Assembly (NCBI GenBank): GCA_903824935.1
Contig: CAIJYT010000028.1
Location: 1-38,944, forward strand
Direction of reading: 5' to 3'
From: an uncultured Bacteroidales bacterium
Lineage (GTDB): Bacteria; Bacteroidota; Bacteroidia; Bacteroidales; FEN-979
DNA: 38,944 nt
Positions 26,048 through 33,954 of the stretch are shown here, one piece after another. Every line of letters begins with the position of its first letter. The stretch's first letter is position 1. Position numbers and translations under genes: made by a program. Below the pieces are notes generated by a model that saw nothing but the letters and a program-made list of their open reading frames with translations, was not told the origin of the DNA and did no database searches.

Positions 26048-26141
26048 GGCACTTCGTGCCGATCCAAGTTACAGGATGTAATCAATGGTATAAACCCCGG
26101 GGCAAGCCCCGGCCCCAGATTCCGCAGCAAGCGGGGAATTT
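26048..26141. repeat. Three successive hairpins (GGCAC-TTC-GTGCC; CCGGGGC-AA-GCCCCGG; ATTCCGC-AGCAA-GCGGGGAAT)
   Basis: Direct reading at 26048-26060, 26097-26112 and about 26119-26139. Confidence 0.8.
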
Positions 26142-26156
26142 ACCGGGAGTGATTAA

Positions 26157-26196
26157 ATCCTGCATCCTGCATCCTGTATCCTGTATCCTGCATCTC
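26157..26196 (+). repeat. (ATCCTGC/ATCCTGT)n short tandem repeat
   Basis: aatcctgcatcctgcatcctgtatcctgtatcctgcatct. Confidence 0.9.
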
Positions 26197-26233
26197 ATTT
26201 CATTCTGTATATTTACTTCAGAAATTAAGTAAT

Positions 26234-27454
26234 ATGACAACAGAGAACTTCAGAATTTACAATTATCGCTGGCTCATCCTTTTTATCTTTATGGGTGTGG
26301 TTGCTGTAAACCAGCTCCTTTGGATTACTTTCGCCCCCATCACAGGCAGCGCTGCAACGTTTTACAATGTTTCCGATCTCAGCATCGGGCTGTTGTCCAT
26401 GGTTTTCATGTTCGTTTTCATTCTCGTTTCGATACCTGCATCCTGGATCCTTGATACTTACGGGATCAGGGTAGCCGTTGGGATAGGGACAGTCTTTACT
26501 GGTATTTTCGGGCTGATGCGCGGCATAATGGCTGATAATTTCACCTGGGTTTTTATCGCACAGGTCGGGATAGCCATTGGCCAGCCCTTCCTGCTGAATG
26601 CCATGACCAGCGTTGCTGCACGCTGGTTTCCGATCAGGGAAAGGGCGATGGCATCAGGGCTTGGGTCGCTTGCAATGTACCTTGGAATTGTCGTCGGTAT
26701 GGCATTGACACCTTTCCTTGTAGTTCATTCCGGGATAAGAAGTATGCTTGTAGGCTACGGTATCGTTTCTGTAACCGCCACAATTATCTTCCTTATTTTT
26801 GTTCGGGAACGCCCGCCAACACCGGCCTGTCCTCCGGGACAGGAAGAGCGCTCACTGGTGTTTGACGGCCTGAAAAACATGCTAAGAAATAAAAATTATA
26901 TCCTTTTACTTGTCATTTTCTTTTTCGGCCTCGGGGTGTTCAATGCTGTTGCAACTTGGATAGAGGAGATCGTCAGGCCAAGAGGTTTCACCATCACCCA
27001 GGCAGGGATGGCAGGAGGATTGATGATCTTCGGGGGCCTTGCAGGCGCCGTTGTTATCTCATGGCTCTCCGACCATTATCAAAGAAGGGTTCCTTTTATT
27101 CTCCTGGCCTTATCGGCATCATGCCTGGGATTGCTTGGGATCACTTTTGCAACAACCTATCCTGTATTGCTGTGTTCCTCTTTTGTTATAGGCTTTTTCC
27201 TTCTCAGCGCCGGTCCGGTAGGTTTCCAGTACGGGGCCGAAATTGCCTATCCCGCTCCGGAAGGCACGTCCAACGGCTTGCTCCTCCTGATGGGTCAGAT
27301 ATCAGGAATCATTTTTATTTTTGGGATGGATGCGTTCAAATCACCAGGTACCGGGTCAATGACGCTATCGCTAGTTATACTTGCAGGCTTGCTTTTCATC
27401 TCGTTCCTGTTTGCGATGAGGCTGAAGGAATCGACACTGCTGGGGAAAAAATGA
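26234..27454 (+). CDS. Major facilitator superfamily transporter
   Basis: 12 TM-like segments; N-terminal YRWLILFIFMGVVAVNQLLWITFAPI; GSLAMYLGIVVGMALTPFLV. Confidence 0.9.
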   Translation: MTTENFRIYNYRWLILFIFMGVVAVNQLLWITFAPITGSAATFYNVSDLSIGLLSMVFMFVFILVSIPASWILDTYGIRVAVGIGTVFTGIFGLMRGIMADNFTWVFIAQVGIAIGQPFLLNAMTSVAARWFPIRERAMASGLGSLAMYLGIVVGMALTPFLVVHSGIRSMLVGYGIVSVTATIIFLIFVRERPPTPACPPGQEERSLVFDGLKNMLRNKNYILLLVIFFFGLGVFNAVATWIEEIVRPRGFTITQAGMAGGLMIFGGLAGAVVISWLSDHYQRRVPFILLALSASCLGLLGITFATTYPVLLCSSFVIGFFLLSAGPVGFQYGAEIAYPAPEGTSNGLLLLMGQISGIIFIFGMDAFKSPGTGSMTLSLVILAGLLFISFLFAMRLKESTLLGKK

Positions 27455-27487
27455 GAAGCGAAGCATTTTAATCAGACTGCTATGTGA

Positions 27488-27694
27488 AAAGCGAAGCACA
27501 TCACACAAGCTGCTTTCGCTCGCATATTTGCATCGCGGCTTTCTCTCGCATATTTGCATCGCGGCTACGGTTGCTGCGTCGCTCAGTTATCAATTTACCG
27601 AAGGCCAGACCGGATGTATTTCGCTCCTTGCACCTGATGCCGCTGATGCAAAATGCTTCGCTCCATAAAATACGGCTTGTGTGAAGTGCTTCAC
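27488..27694 (+). repeat. Dispersed covarying hairpin element, copy D (nested inner and outer arm pairs, 26-bp tandem left unit)
   Basis: Outer GCGAAGCACATCACACAAGCTGC (27491-27513) / ACGGCTTGTGTGAAGTGCTTCAC (27672-27694). Inner CTCGCATATTTGCATCGCGGC (27545-27565) / GATGCCGCTGATGCAAAATGCTTCGCT (27636-27662). Confidence 0.87.
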
Positions 27695-27700
27695 TTTTCC

Positions 27701-27708
27701 TAATTTTG
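27701..27708 (+). promoter_or_regulatory. TAnnTTTG -7-like box for thiL (TAATTTTG)
   Basis: Immediately downstream of copy D and 46 nt before the thiL ATG. Confidence 0.42.
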
Positions 27709-27754
27709 CAACCAATTTCATTTTTCGCTTTTCGCTTTTTTTAAAAGAACCCCA

Positions 27755-28831
27755 ATGTCAAAGCAACCAACAAACGACACGCCCTCCAGCCTTACCCCAT
27801 TATCTGAGATCGGCGAGTTTGGACTTATCGAACATCTTACCGGTAATATAAAACTTTACCATAAAGAAACCATCAAAGGTGTGGGAGACGACGCCGCAGT
27901 CATCGATGCAGGAGAAAATGCAATCCTGCTGTCGACCGATCTGCTGGTCGAAGGAATACATTTCGACATGATCTATACCCCCTTGTTGCACCTGGGATAT
28001 AAAGCAGCCGTGGTCAATATTTCCGACATCGCCGCCATGAATGGTATTCCCAAACAGATCACCGTTTCTGTTGCCGTTTCCAGCCGTTTCTCGGTCGAAG
28101 CCCTTGACGAGCTGTACAAAGGTCTCATGATGGCTTGTGAACGCTACAAGGTGGATCTTGTGGGAGGTGACACCTCATCCAGCAACAAAGGCCTTATTTT
28201 ATCGGTAAGCATACTCGGCGAAGCAAAAAAGGAAGAAGTGGTTTACCGCAGCGGGGCGAAATCAGGCGACCTGATCTGCGTTACCGGTGACCTGGGTAGT
28301 GCATACATGGGACTTTTGCTGCTCGAGAGGGAAAAGAAGGTTTTCCAAGTCAATCCCGACATGCAGCCGGAGCTTGAAGGTTACGATTACCAGATTGGCC
28401 GGCAGCTTAAACCTGAAGCCCGGACCGATATCCGGGAAAAATTAAAACAGCTTGGAATCAAGCCCACTTCCATGATCGACATTTCCGACGGTCTTGCTTC
28501 CGAAACTCTTCACCTCTGCAAGCAATCAGGCACAGGTTGCAGGCTTTACGAAGAAAAGATCCCCATCAACCCACAGACCAGGGAGCTTAGCATGGAATTC
28601 AAGATCATCCCCTCGGTTGCCGCCCTTTCGGGTGGGGAGGATTATGAATTGCTTTTCACCATTGATCAATCTGACTACGACAAGATAAAGGACGCCGAAG
28701 ACATAAGTATCATAGGGCATATGACAGGCAGTGAAGAAGGCAAGGCCATGGTGACTTCCGACAACAAGCAGATAGAACTGACGGCCCAGGGCTGGGACGG
28801 TATGAAAGATGACGGAGCCGGGTCGAGATGA
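27755..28831 (+). CDS. thiL: Thiamine-phosphate kinase
   Basis: IGEFGLIEHLTG...KGVGDDAAVID...LLSTDLLVEGIHFDMIYTPLLHLGYKAAVVNISDIAAMNG; DLVGGDTSSS; MIDISDGLASE. Confidence 0.95.
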   Translation: MSKQPTNDTPSSLTPLSEIGEFGLIEHLTGNIKLYHKETIKGVGDDAAVIDAGENAILLSTDLLVEGIHFDMIYTPLLHLGYKAAVVNISDIAAMNGIPKQITVSVAVSSRFSVEALDELYKGLMMACERYKVDLVGGDTSSSNKGLILSVSILGEAKKEEVVYRSGAKSGDLICVTGDLGSAYMGLLLLEREKKVFQVNPDMQPELEGYDYQIGRQLKPEARTDIREKLKQLGIKPTSMIDISDGLASETLHLCKQSGTGCRLYEEKIPINPQTRELSMEFKIIPSVAALSGGEDYELLFTIDQSDYDKIKDAEDISIIGHMTGSEEGKAMVTSDNKQIELTAQGWDGMKDDGAGSR

Positions 28832-28867
28832 TAAAACCGGCGATATCAATAATACCGGGCTCCTGAA

Positions 28868-29935
28868 ATGAAACAGCTTGGGCGTGTATACGGGCTGGAT
28901 TCATTAAGGGCGGTCGCGGCGCTTACGGTTCTCCTCGGCCATATTGAACTGGTCAAGTCAAACCTGGGCCTTCCCAACCTCTCGCATATCCCTTTTTTCG
29001 ACCAGGCAGGCCATAACGGGGTGCTGCTGTTCTTTGTCATCAGCGGGTACATCATAACCCGCCTGCTGCTTGAGGAGCACAAGAAAACAGGCACTGTCAG
29101 CATCCGCAGGTTTTACATGAGGCGTATCCTGAGGATCTGGCCCTTGTATTTCTTCATCCTCTTAAGCACCATGCTGATCTATGGATACAAACCCGGCTGG
29201 ACTACCGGGATACTGTGTTTTACCATACTTGCCAACGTGGCCCATGCATTGGGTCAGGGATGGCTGGTCAGCCCGCAAATATGGTCAATAGGCGCAGAAG
29301 AACAGTTTTATCTTTTCTGGCCGTCTCTGGTCAGGTATCTTAATAAACACCTTGCGTGGGTTCTTATCCTGATCATCACAGGCTATTCTGCACTCCCGTA
29401 TTTCCTGAGATTCATCCTTGAGGTTTCGGGATGGGCCGATCCCCGGAACATGAAATTCATCGATGTGTTTTTTTACGGGACAAAGTTCAACCTGCTGGCC
29501 CTGGGTGGGCTTCTTGCATATTGCCAGAATCAGGATTACAGATTCCTGAAATGGTTTCACCAGGGCCGGTTCTCCCTCGTCTTTGTGATCCTCCCTTTTG
29601 CATTATGGTTCAGCGGATGGCACCCCTTGTATATGGCTGATGTGATCCTCGGCCTCCTGTTCGCCCTCATGCTGGCCAATGTGACTGTTAACCATTATCC
29701 CGCATTTAATAATAAGGTCCTGGATTACCTGGGCAAAATATCCTACGGGATATACATGTTCCATTGGGTGGTTATCATGTTCCTTACTACCATGCTTTCG
29801 GGCCTCCTTAGAATCAATTACATCCCCTGGGATATTGCCTTGTATACCTTATCTGTGCTCATCACCTTGATAATCTCCTCAGTCTCTTACCACACACTCG
29901 AAAACTATTTCCTGAACCTGAAAAAAAGATTTTGA
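28868..29935 (+). CDS. Acyltransferase-3 family (OafA/YrhL-type) membrane protein
   Basis: LDSLRAVAALTVLLGHIELV; LLFFVISGYIITRLLLEE; FYMRRILRIWPLYFFIL; ISYGIYMFHW. Confidence 0.92.
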   Translation: MKQLGRVYGLDSLRAVAALTVLLGHIELVKSNLGLPNLSHIPFFDQAGHNGVLLFFVISGYIITRLLLEEHKKTGTVSIRRFYMRRILRIWPLYFFILLSTMLIYGYKPGWTTGILCFTILANVAHALGQGWLVSPQIWSIGAEEQFYLFWPSLVRYLNKHLAWVLILIITGYSALPYFLRFILEVSGWADPRNMKFIDVFFYGTKFNLLALGGLLAYCQNQDYRFLKWFHQGRFSLVFVILPFALWFSGWHPLYMADVILGLLFALMLANVTVNHYPAFNNKVLDYLGKISYGIYMFHWVVIMFLTTMLSGLLRINYIPWDIALYTLSVLITLIISSVSYHTLENYFLNLKKRF

Positions 29936-30064
29936 TCACAGGAATGAACATCCACATAAGTAAAATATAAAGATTAACTTTATTATTGTGTAATTTTACC
30001 CACGGTGGATGTCGTGCAGCAATAAGAAAAGCGATTCCGTGTTATTTTGTAAACCAGACGAAAC

Positions 30065-30487
30065 ATGAACAGAAAACAATTTTTCAAAACTTCTGCAGTG
30101 GCTCTTGCAGGCATTGCCGTTAGCGGTAGTTTTCTTGAAAGTTGCAAAAAAAGCACCAGCGGGCCCCAGGGACCGACAGTCAACTTCACCCTTGACCTTA
30201 ATGCATCAAAAAATGCCGCCCTGGCCTCATCGGGAGGTTATGTTTATGAGCAGGGTGTGATCATCGCAAGGATCAACAGCATGACCGACGGTTTTATTGC
30301 TGTTGCCTCGGCCTGCACACACCAGGGATGTACGATTACTTTCGGTGCGGGATCCCAGTCATTTGTATGCCCCTGCCATGGAGGAGCATACGATCTCAAC
30401 GGTAACGTTACCTCGGGCCCCCCGCCCTATCCTATCAAACGTTATTCTGTCACAAGGAACGGCAATATTCTGACTGTAGCGGGCTAA
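30065..30487 (+). CDS. Rieske [2Fe-2S] domain lipoprotein
   Basis: ACTHQGCTITFGAGSQSFVCPCHGGAYDLNGNVTSGPPPYPIKRYSV; lipobox FLESC. Confidence 0.92.
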   Translation: MNRKQFFKTSAVALAGIAVSGSFLESCKKSTSGPQGPTVNFTLDLNASKNAALASSGGYVYEQGVIIARINSMTDGFIAVASACTHQGCTITFGAGSQSFVCPCHGGAYDLNGNVTSGPPPYPIKRYSVTRNGNILTVAG

Positions 30488-30508
30488 TGTTAACCTAAAT
30501 CAAATCGG

Positions 30509-31039
30509 ATGTATCAGAAAAAATCATTGGACAGCAAATCCTCTGCTGTACGGCCCCGGATAATTCCTGATAAAGAGCCAGTTGATTTTTTACTTGAGAT
30601 TGCAGGAATAGTTGCGATAATCGCCCTGCTGGCCCTCACCGCAATAAACTATAAAGGATTACCTGATCGTATACCGACACATTTTAACGGTTCAGGCCTG
30701 CCTGATGGCTATGGCGGTAAAGGCATGGTATGGCTGCTGCCGGGTATTACCGTCGTAATGTACATTGGCCTCAGTATTATCAACAGCTTTCCTCACAATT
30801 TCAATTTTCCGGTAAATATCACGGAGGAGAATGCCCCCCGCCTATACAGGCATGCCATGAGAAGCATAAGAATACTCAACCTGATGCTGGTGATACTGTT
30901 TTTTTACCTCACCTGGCAAACTATAGCTTTGGCAGGCGGGAAATCCGACGGACTGGGCTTTTTATTCCTGCCGGTCTCCATTTTTATTATCATGATCTTC
31001 ATTCTTTATATGGTAGTGAGGATGTATAAACTCAAATAG
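30509..31039 (+). CDS. DUF1648-like membrane protein
   Basis: INYKGLPDRIPTHFNGSGLPDGYGGKGMVWLLPGITVVMYIGL plus several TMs. Confidence 0.82.
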   Translation: MYQKKSLDSKSSAVRPRIIPDKEPVDFLLEIAGIVAIIALLALTAINYKGLPDRIPTHFNGSGLPDGYGGKGMVWLLPGITVVMYIGLSIINSFPHNFNFPVNITEENAPRLYRHAMRSIRILNLMLVILFFYLTWQTIALAGGKSDGLGFLFLPVSIFIIMIFILYMVVRMYKLK

Positions 31040-32857
31040 TTGAGCGCCCTCAATAAATACTTTTCCCATCTCGAACCCATAATCAGGTCTTTGCCTGAGA
31101 AACCGGGAGTTTACCAGTATTTCGACGATAAAAACCGTATTATTTATGTAGGCAAGGCAAAGAACCTTAAGAAAAGGGTGAGCTCTTACTTTGTCAAGAT
31201 CAATTCGATCAGCGGCAAGGTACAGATGCTGGTGAGAAAGATTGCCGACATTAAATACATTGTTGTTGCGACGGAACAGGATGCTCTCCTGCTCGAGAAC
31301 AACCTCATCAAGAAATATCGCCCCCATTATAATGTGAGCCTTAAGGATGACAAAACTTTCCCCTGGATTTGCATTAAAAATGAACCTTTCCCAAGGATAT
31401 TCAGCACACGGACAGTGGTGAGGGATGGGTCCCAGTATTTTGGCCCATATGCAAATGTCAGGCTGATGCACACCCTGCTTGACCTTACCCGCCAGCTTTA
31501 TCCCATACGGAACTGCAACCTCAGGCTCACCGAAAAAAATATTGCCGCAGGGAAATTCAAGGTTTGCCTTGAATATCATATCGGCAACTGCAAAGGCCCG
31601 TGCGAGAGCCTGCAACCGGTTGAGGATTATGACCAGAGTATTGCAGCCATTAAGGACATCATTAAAGGGAATATTTCTTCTGTTGCCCGCCAGCTCAGGG
31701 AACTGATGATGAAATATGCTACCGGACTGGAGTTTGAAAAAGCCCATATCGTCAAGGAGAAGCTTGAACTTCTTGATAAATACCAGAGCAAGTCAACCGT
31801 TGTCAATCCATCCATCAATGATGTGGATGTTTTTTCAATCATTGCCGACGGACTGACTGCCTATGTTAACTACCTTAAGGTCATGAACGGGGCTATAATC
31901 CAGGTTCATACCATAGAGTTGCAGAAAAAGCTGGATGAAACACCTGAAGAGCTCCTTTCGATAGCAATTACTGATATCAGGCAGAGATTTGAAAGCAATT
32001 CACCCGAGATAATCCTCCCTTACATGCCCGATTTTGAGATGCCGGGGATCAGCTACATAATTCCGAAGATCGGGGATAAACGCAAACTGCTTGATCTTTC
32101 GGAAAGAAATGTCAGGTATTACCAGCTCGAAAAGGAGAGGCAAAAAGACCTGGTAGATCCCGAGCATAAGACTAAAAGGATTATGGATACCATGATGAAG
32201 GACTTGAGGATGACCGAGCCTCCGGCTCACATTGAGTGTTTCGACAATTCGAATATACAGGGCAGCAGTCCTGTTGCAGCCATGGTGTGCTTTAAGAACG
32301 GGAAACCCGATAAAAGCGAATACCGTCATTTTAATATTAAGACTGTGGAAGGGCCTGATGATTTCGCTTCTATGGAAGAGATCATTTACAGGCGTTATAA
32401 GCGTTTACTCGATGAAGAAAAACAATTACCCCAGCTGATTGTGGTCGACGGAGGCAAGGGACAGCTTAGTTCTGCCATCAGCAGCCTGGAAAAGCTTGGT
32501 CTCAGGGGAAAGGTCACCATCATAGGCATTGCAAAAAAACTTGAAGAGATCTATTATCCCAACGATCCTCTGCCCATGTACCTGGATAAAAAATCAGAGA
32601 CACTTCGCATTATACAGCAGATGCGTGATGAGGCCCACAGGTTCGGGATCACGCATCACCGCCGCCGCAGGGAAAAAGCAACACTGGCACCTCAGCTGAT
32701 GGAGATCGAAGGGATTGGATATACCCTGAACCAGAAACTTCTCTGGAGATTCAAATCGGTTAAAAACATCAGAGCCGCTTCACTGCCTGAACTCCAGGAA
32801 ACGATAGGCAAGGCGAAAGGGAAAGTGGTTTGGGATTATTTCCACGGGAAAGAGTGA
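31040..32857 (+). CDS. uvrC: Excinuclease ABC subunit C (probable TTG start)
   Basis: LPEKPGVYQYFDDKNRIIYVGKAKNLKKRVSSYF (GIY-YIG); ECFDNSNIQGSSPVAAMVCF; VVDGGKGQLSSA; HRFGITHHRRRREKATL. Confidence 0.96.
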   Translation: MSALNKYFSHLEPIIRSLPEKPGVYQYFDDKNRIIYVGKAKNLKKRVSSYFVKINSISGKVQMLVRKIADIKYIVVATEQDALLLENNLIKKYRPHYNVSLKDDKTFPWICIKNEPFPRIFSTRTVVRDGSQYFGPYANVRLMHTLLDLTRQLYPIRNCNLRLTEKNIAAGKFKVCLEYHIGNCKGPCESLQPVEDYDQSIAAIKDIIKGNISSVARQLRELMMKYATGLEFEKAHIVKEKLELLDKYQSKSTVVNPSINDVDVFSIIADGLTAYVNYLKVMNGAIIQVHTIELQKKLDETPEELLSIAITDIRQRFESNSPEIILPYMPDFEMPGISYIIPKIGDKRKLLDLSERNVRYYQLEKERQKDLVDPEHKTKRIMDTMMKDLRMTEPPAHIECFDNSNIQGSSPVAAMVCFKNGKPDKSEYRHFNIKTVEGPDDFASMEEIIYRRYKRLLDEEKQLPQLIVVDGGKGQLSSAISSLEKLGLRGKVTIIGIAKKLEEIYYPNDPLPMYLDKKSETLRIIQQMRDEAHRFGITHHRRRREKATLAPQLMEIEGIGYTLNQKLLWRFKSVKNIRAASLPELQETIGKAKGKVVWDYFHGKE

Positions 32858-32860
32858 GGG

Positions 32861-32912
32861 GGGATGCGAGATGCAGGATATCCGACATCTCACATCTTAC
32901 ATCCTGAATCAC
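32861..32912. repeat. GATGCGAGATGCAGGATATCCGACATCTCACATCTTACATCC short-word repeat, partly inverted
   Basis: Direct reading in the convergent uvrC/vanZ spacer. Confidence 0.7.
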
Positions 32913-33301
32913 TCCTGTTTAAGAAATCTATGCGCCCACAGTGCAACAATCACTGTCAAAGTCCCAATCCCATCTGCGTAAAAATCTTTCCAGTCTGCGG
33001 TACGCATGGGGATGATCCAGCCTTGTAGTAATTCCGTGGTACCACCAATAAATATACTGATAAGCATTGCCAGCAAAAGTGCATATTTAATGATGAAGGA
33101 AGGGCTTCCCGGCTTTCTGAACCCATCGACAAGAAGGAAAGCAAAAACAGCAAAAATGAACAGGTGGACTGCCTTATCCGGATGTAGCCTTTCTATCCAC
33201 ATCGGAACCCGGGGTATATCATTCCCGGGCATCATGAGTAGTAAAAGAATAAACAGTCCCCAGAGAATGCTCCAGCGGTTATTTTTCAGAAAAGTCGTCA
33301 A
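32909..33301 (-). CDS. VanZ-family membrane protein
   Basis: LHPDKAVHLFIFAVFAFLLVDGF; GGTTELLQGWIIPMRTADWKDFYADGIGTLTVIV. Confidence 0.88.
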   Translation of the reverse strand: MTTFLKNNRWSILWGLFILLLLMMPGNDIPRVPMWIERLHPDKAVHLFIFAVFAFLLVDGFRKPGSPSFIIKYALLLAMLISIFIGGTTELLQGWIIPMRTADWKDFYADGIGTLTVIVALWAHRFLKQE

Positions 33302-33313
33302 TGTTGATTTGGA

Positions 33314-33694
33314 TTACCCCTGGATCTGGGCCTGGTATTGTTCAGGACTCAGCAAGTCGGCGATCTCAGCAGTATTTGAGACCTTGATCTTTACAACCCA
33401 GCCCTTTTCGTAAGGGTCTTTGTTAATGACCTCCGGGTTGGTTGTAAGGGCTTCATTGAATTCCATAACTTCGCCGCTAACAGGCATGAACATATCAGAA
33501 ACAGTTTTAACTGCTTCTATAGTTCCGAATGCCTCATGTTTTTCAAGTATCTCTCCAACAGTTTCTACTTCGATAAACACTATATCTCCAAGTTCATGCT
33601 GTGCAAAATCAGTAATGCCTATATAAGCATGTTCTCCATCAACTTTCAGCCATTCATGGTCCTTTGTGTACTTTAAATTAGCGGGAACGTTCAT
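33314..33694 (-). CDS. gcvH: Glycine cleavage system H protein
   Basis: KYTKDHEWLKVDGEHAYIGITDFAQHELGDIVFIEVE; FGTIEAVKTVSDMFMPVSGEVMEFNEAL. Confidence 0.97.
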   Translation of the reverse strand: MNVPANLKYTKDHEWLKVDGEHAYIGITDFAQHELGDIVFIEVETVGEILEKHEAFGTIEAVKTVSDMFMPVSGEVMEFNEALTTNPEVINKDPYEKGWVVKIKVSNTAEIADLLSPEQYQAQIQG

Positions 33695-33717
33695 ATACTT
33701 CAGATTTTAAGTTTTTT

Positions 33718-33725
33718 CAAAATTA
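33718..33725 (-). promoter_or_regulatory. TAnnTTTG -7-like box for gcvH (TAATTTTG on minus)
   Basis: + strand CAAAATTA, 23 nt upstream of the ATG. Confidence 0.42.
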
Positions 33726-33790
33726 CAATTTATATTTAAATCAAGGCGCCGCAGGGGAGAAATTATTGTTAAACCATTCACGAATATTAT

Positions 33791-33939
33791 AAGCGAAGCA
33801 TTTTACATAAGCCGCATCAGTTATCTGGAGCGAAGCACATCGCATTAGCCGCCTCAGGTGCGAGGAGCTTGTTTAATGCCAGAAGAGCCTTTCATCATAT
33901 TGCTCCGCTGCCACCGTAGCGGCATTGTGATGTGCGAGC
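33791..33939 (-). repeat. Dispersed covarying hairpin element, copy E (inverted orientation, extra end unit)
   Basis: AGCGAAGCACATCGCATTAGCCGCC (33829-33853) / GCGGCATTGTGATGTGCGAGC (33919-33939), plus end unit AAGCGAAGCATTTTACATAAGCCGCATCAG (33791-33820). Confidence 0.85.
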
Positions 33940-33954
33940 CTAAGACTCTGGAAA

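Noticed and set aside
26956-27471. 171-aa plus-strand ORF in another frame of the MFS gene
   Set aside because: Overlaps the real MFS frame; basic/Arg-rich shadow translation.
27488-27694. Retron or diversity-generating-retroelement interpretation of the variable central segments
   Set aside because: No reverse transcriptase and no template/variable repeat pair in the window.
30962-31747. 261-aa minus-strand ORF
   Set aside because: Antisense to uvrC N-terminus; shadow ORF.
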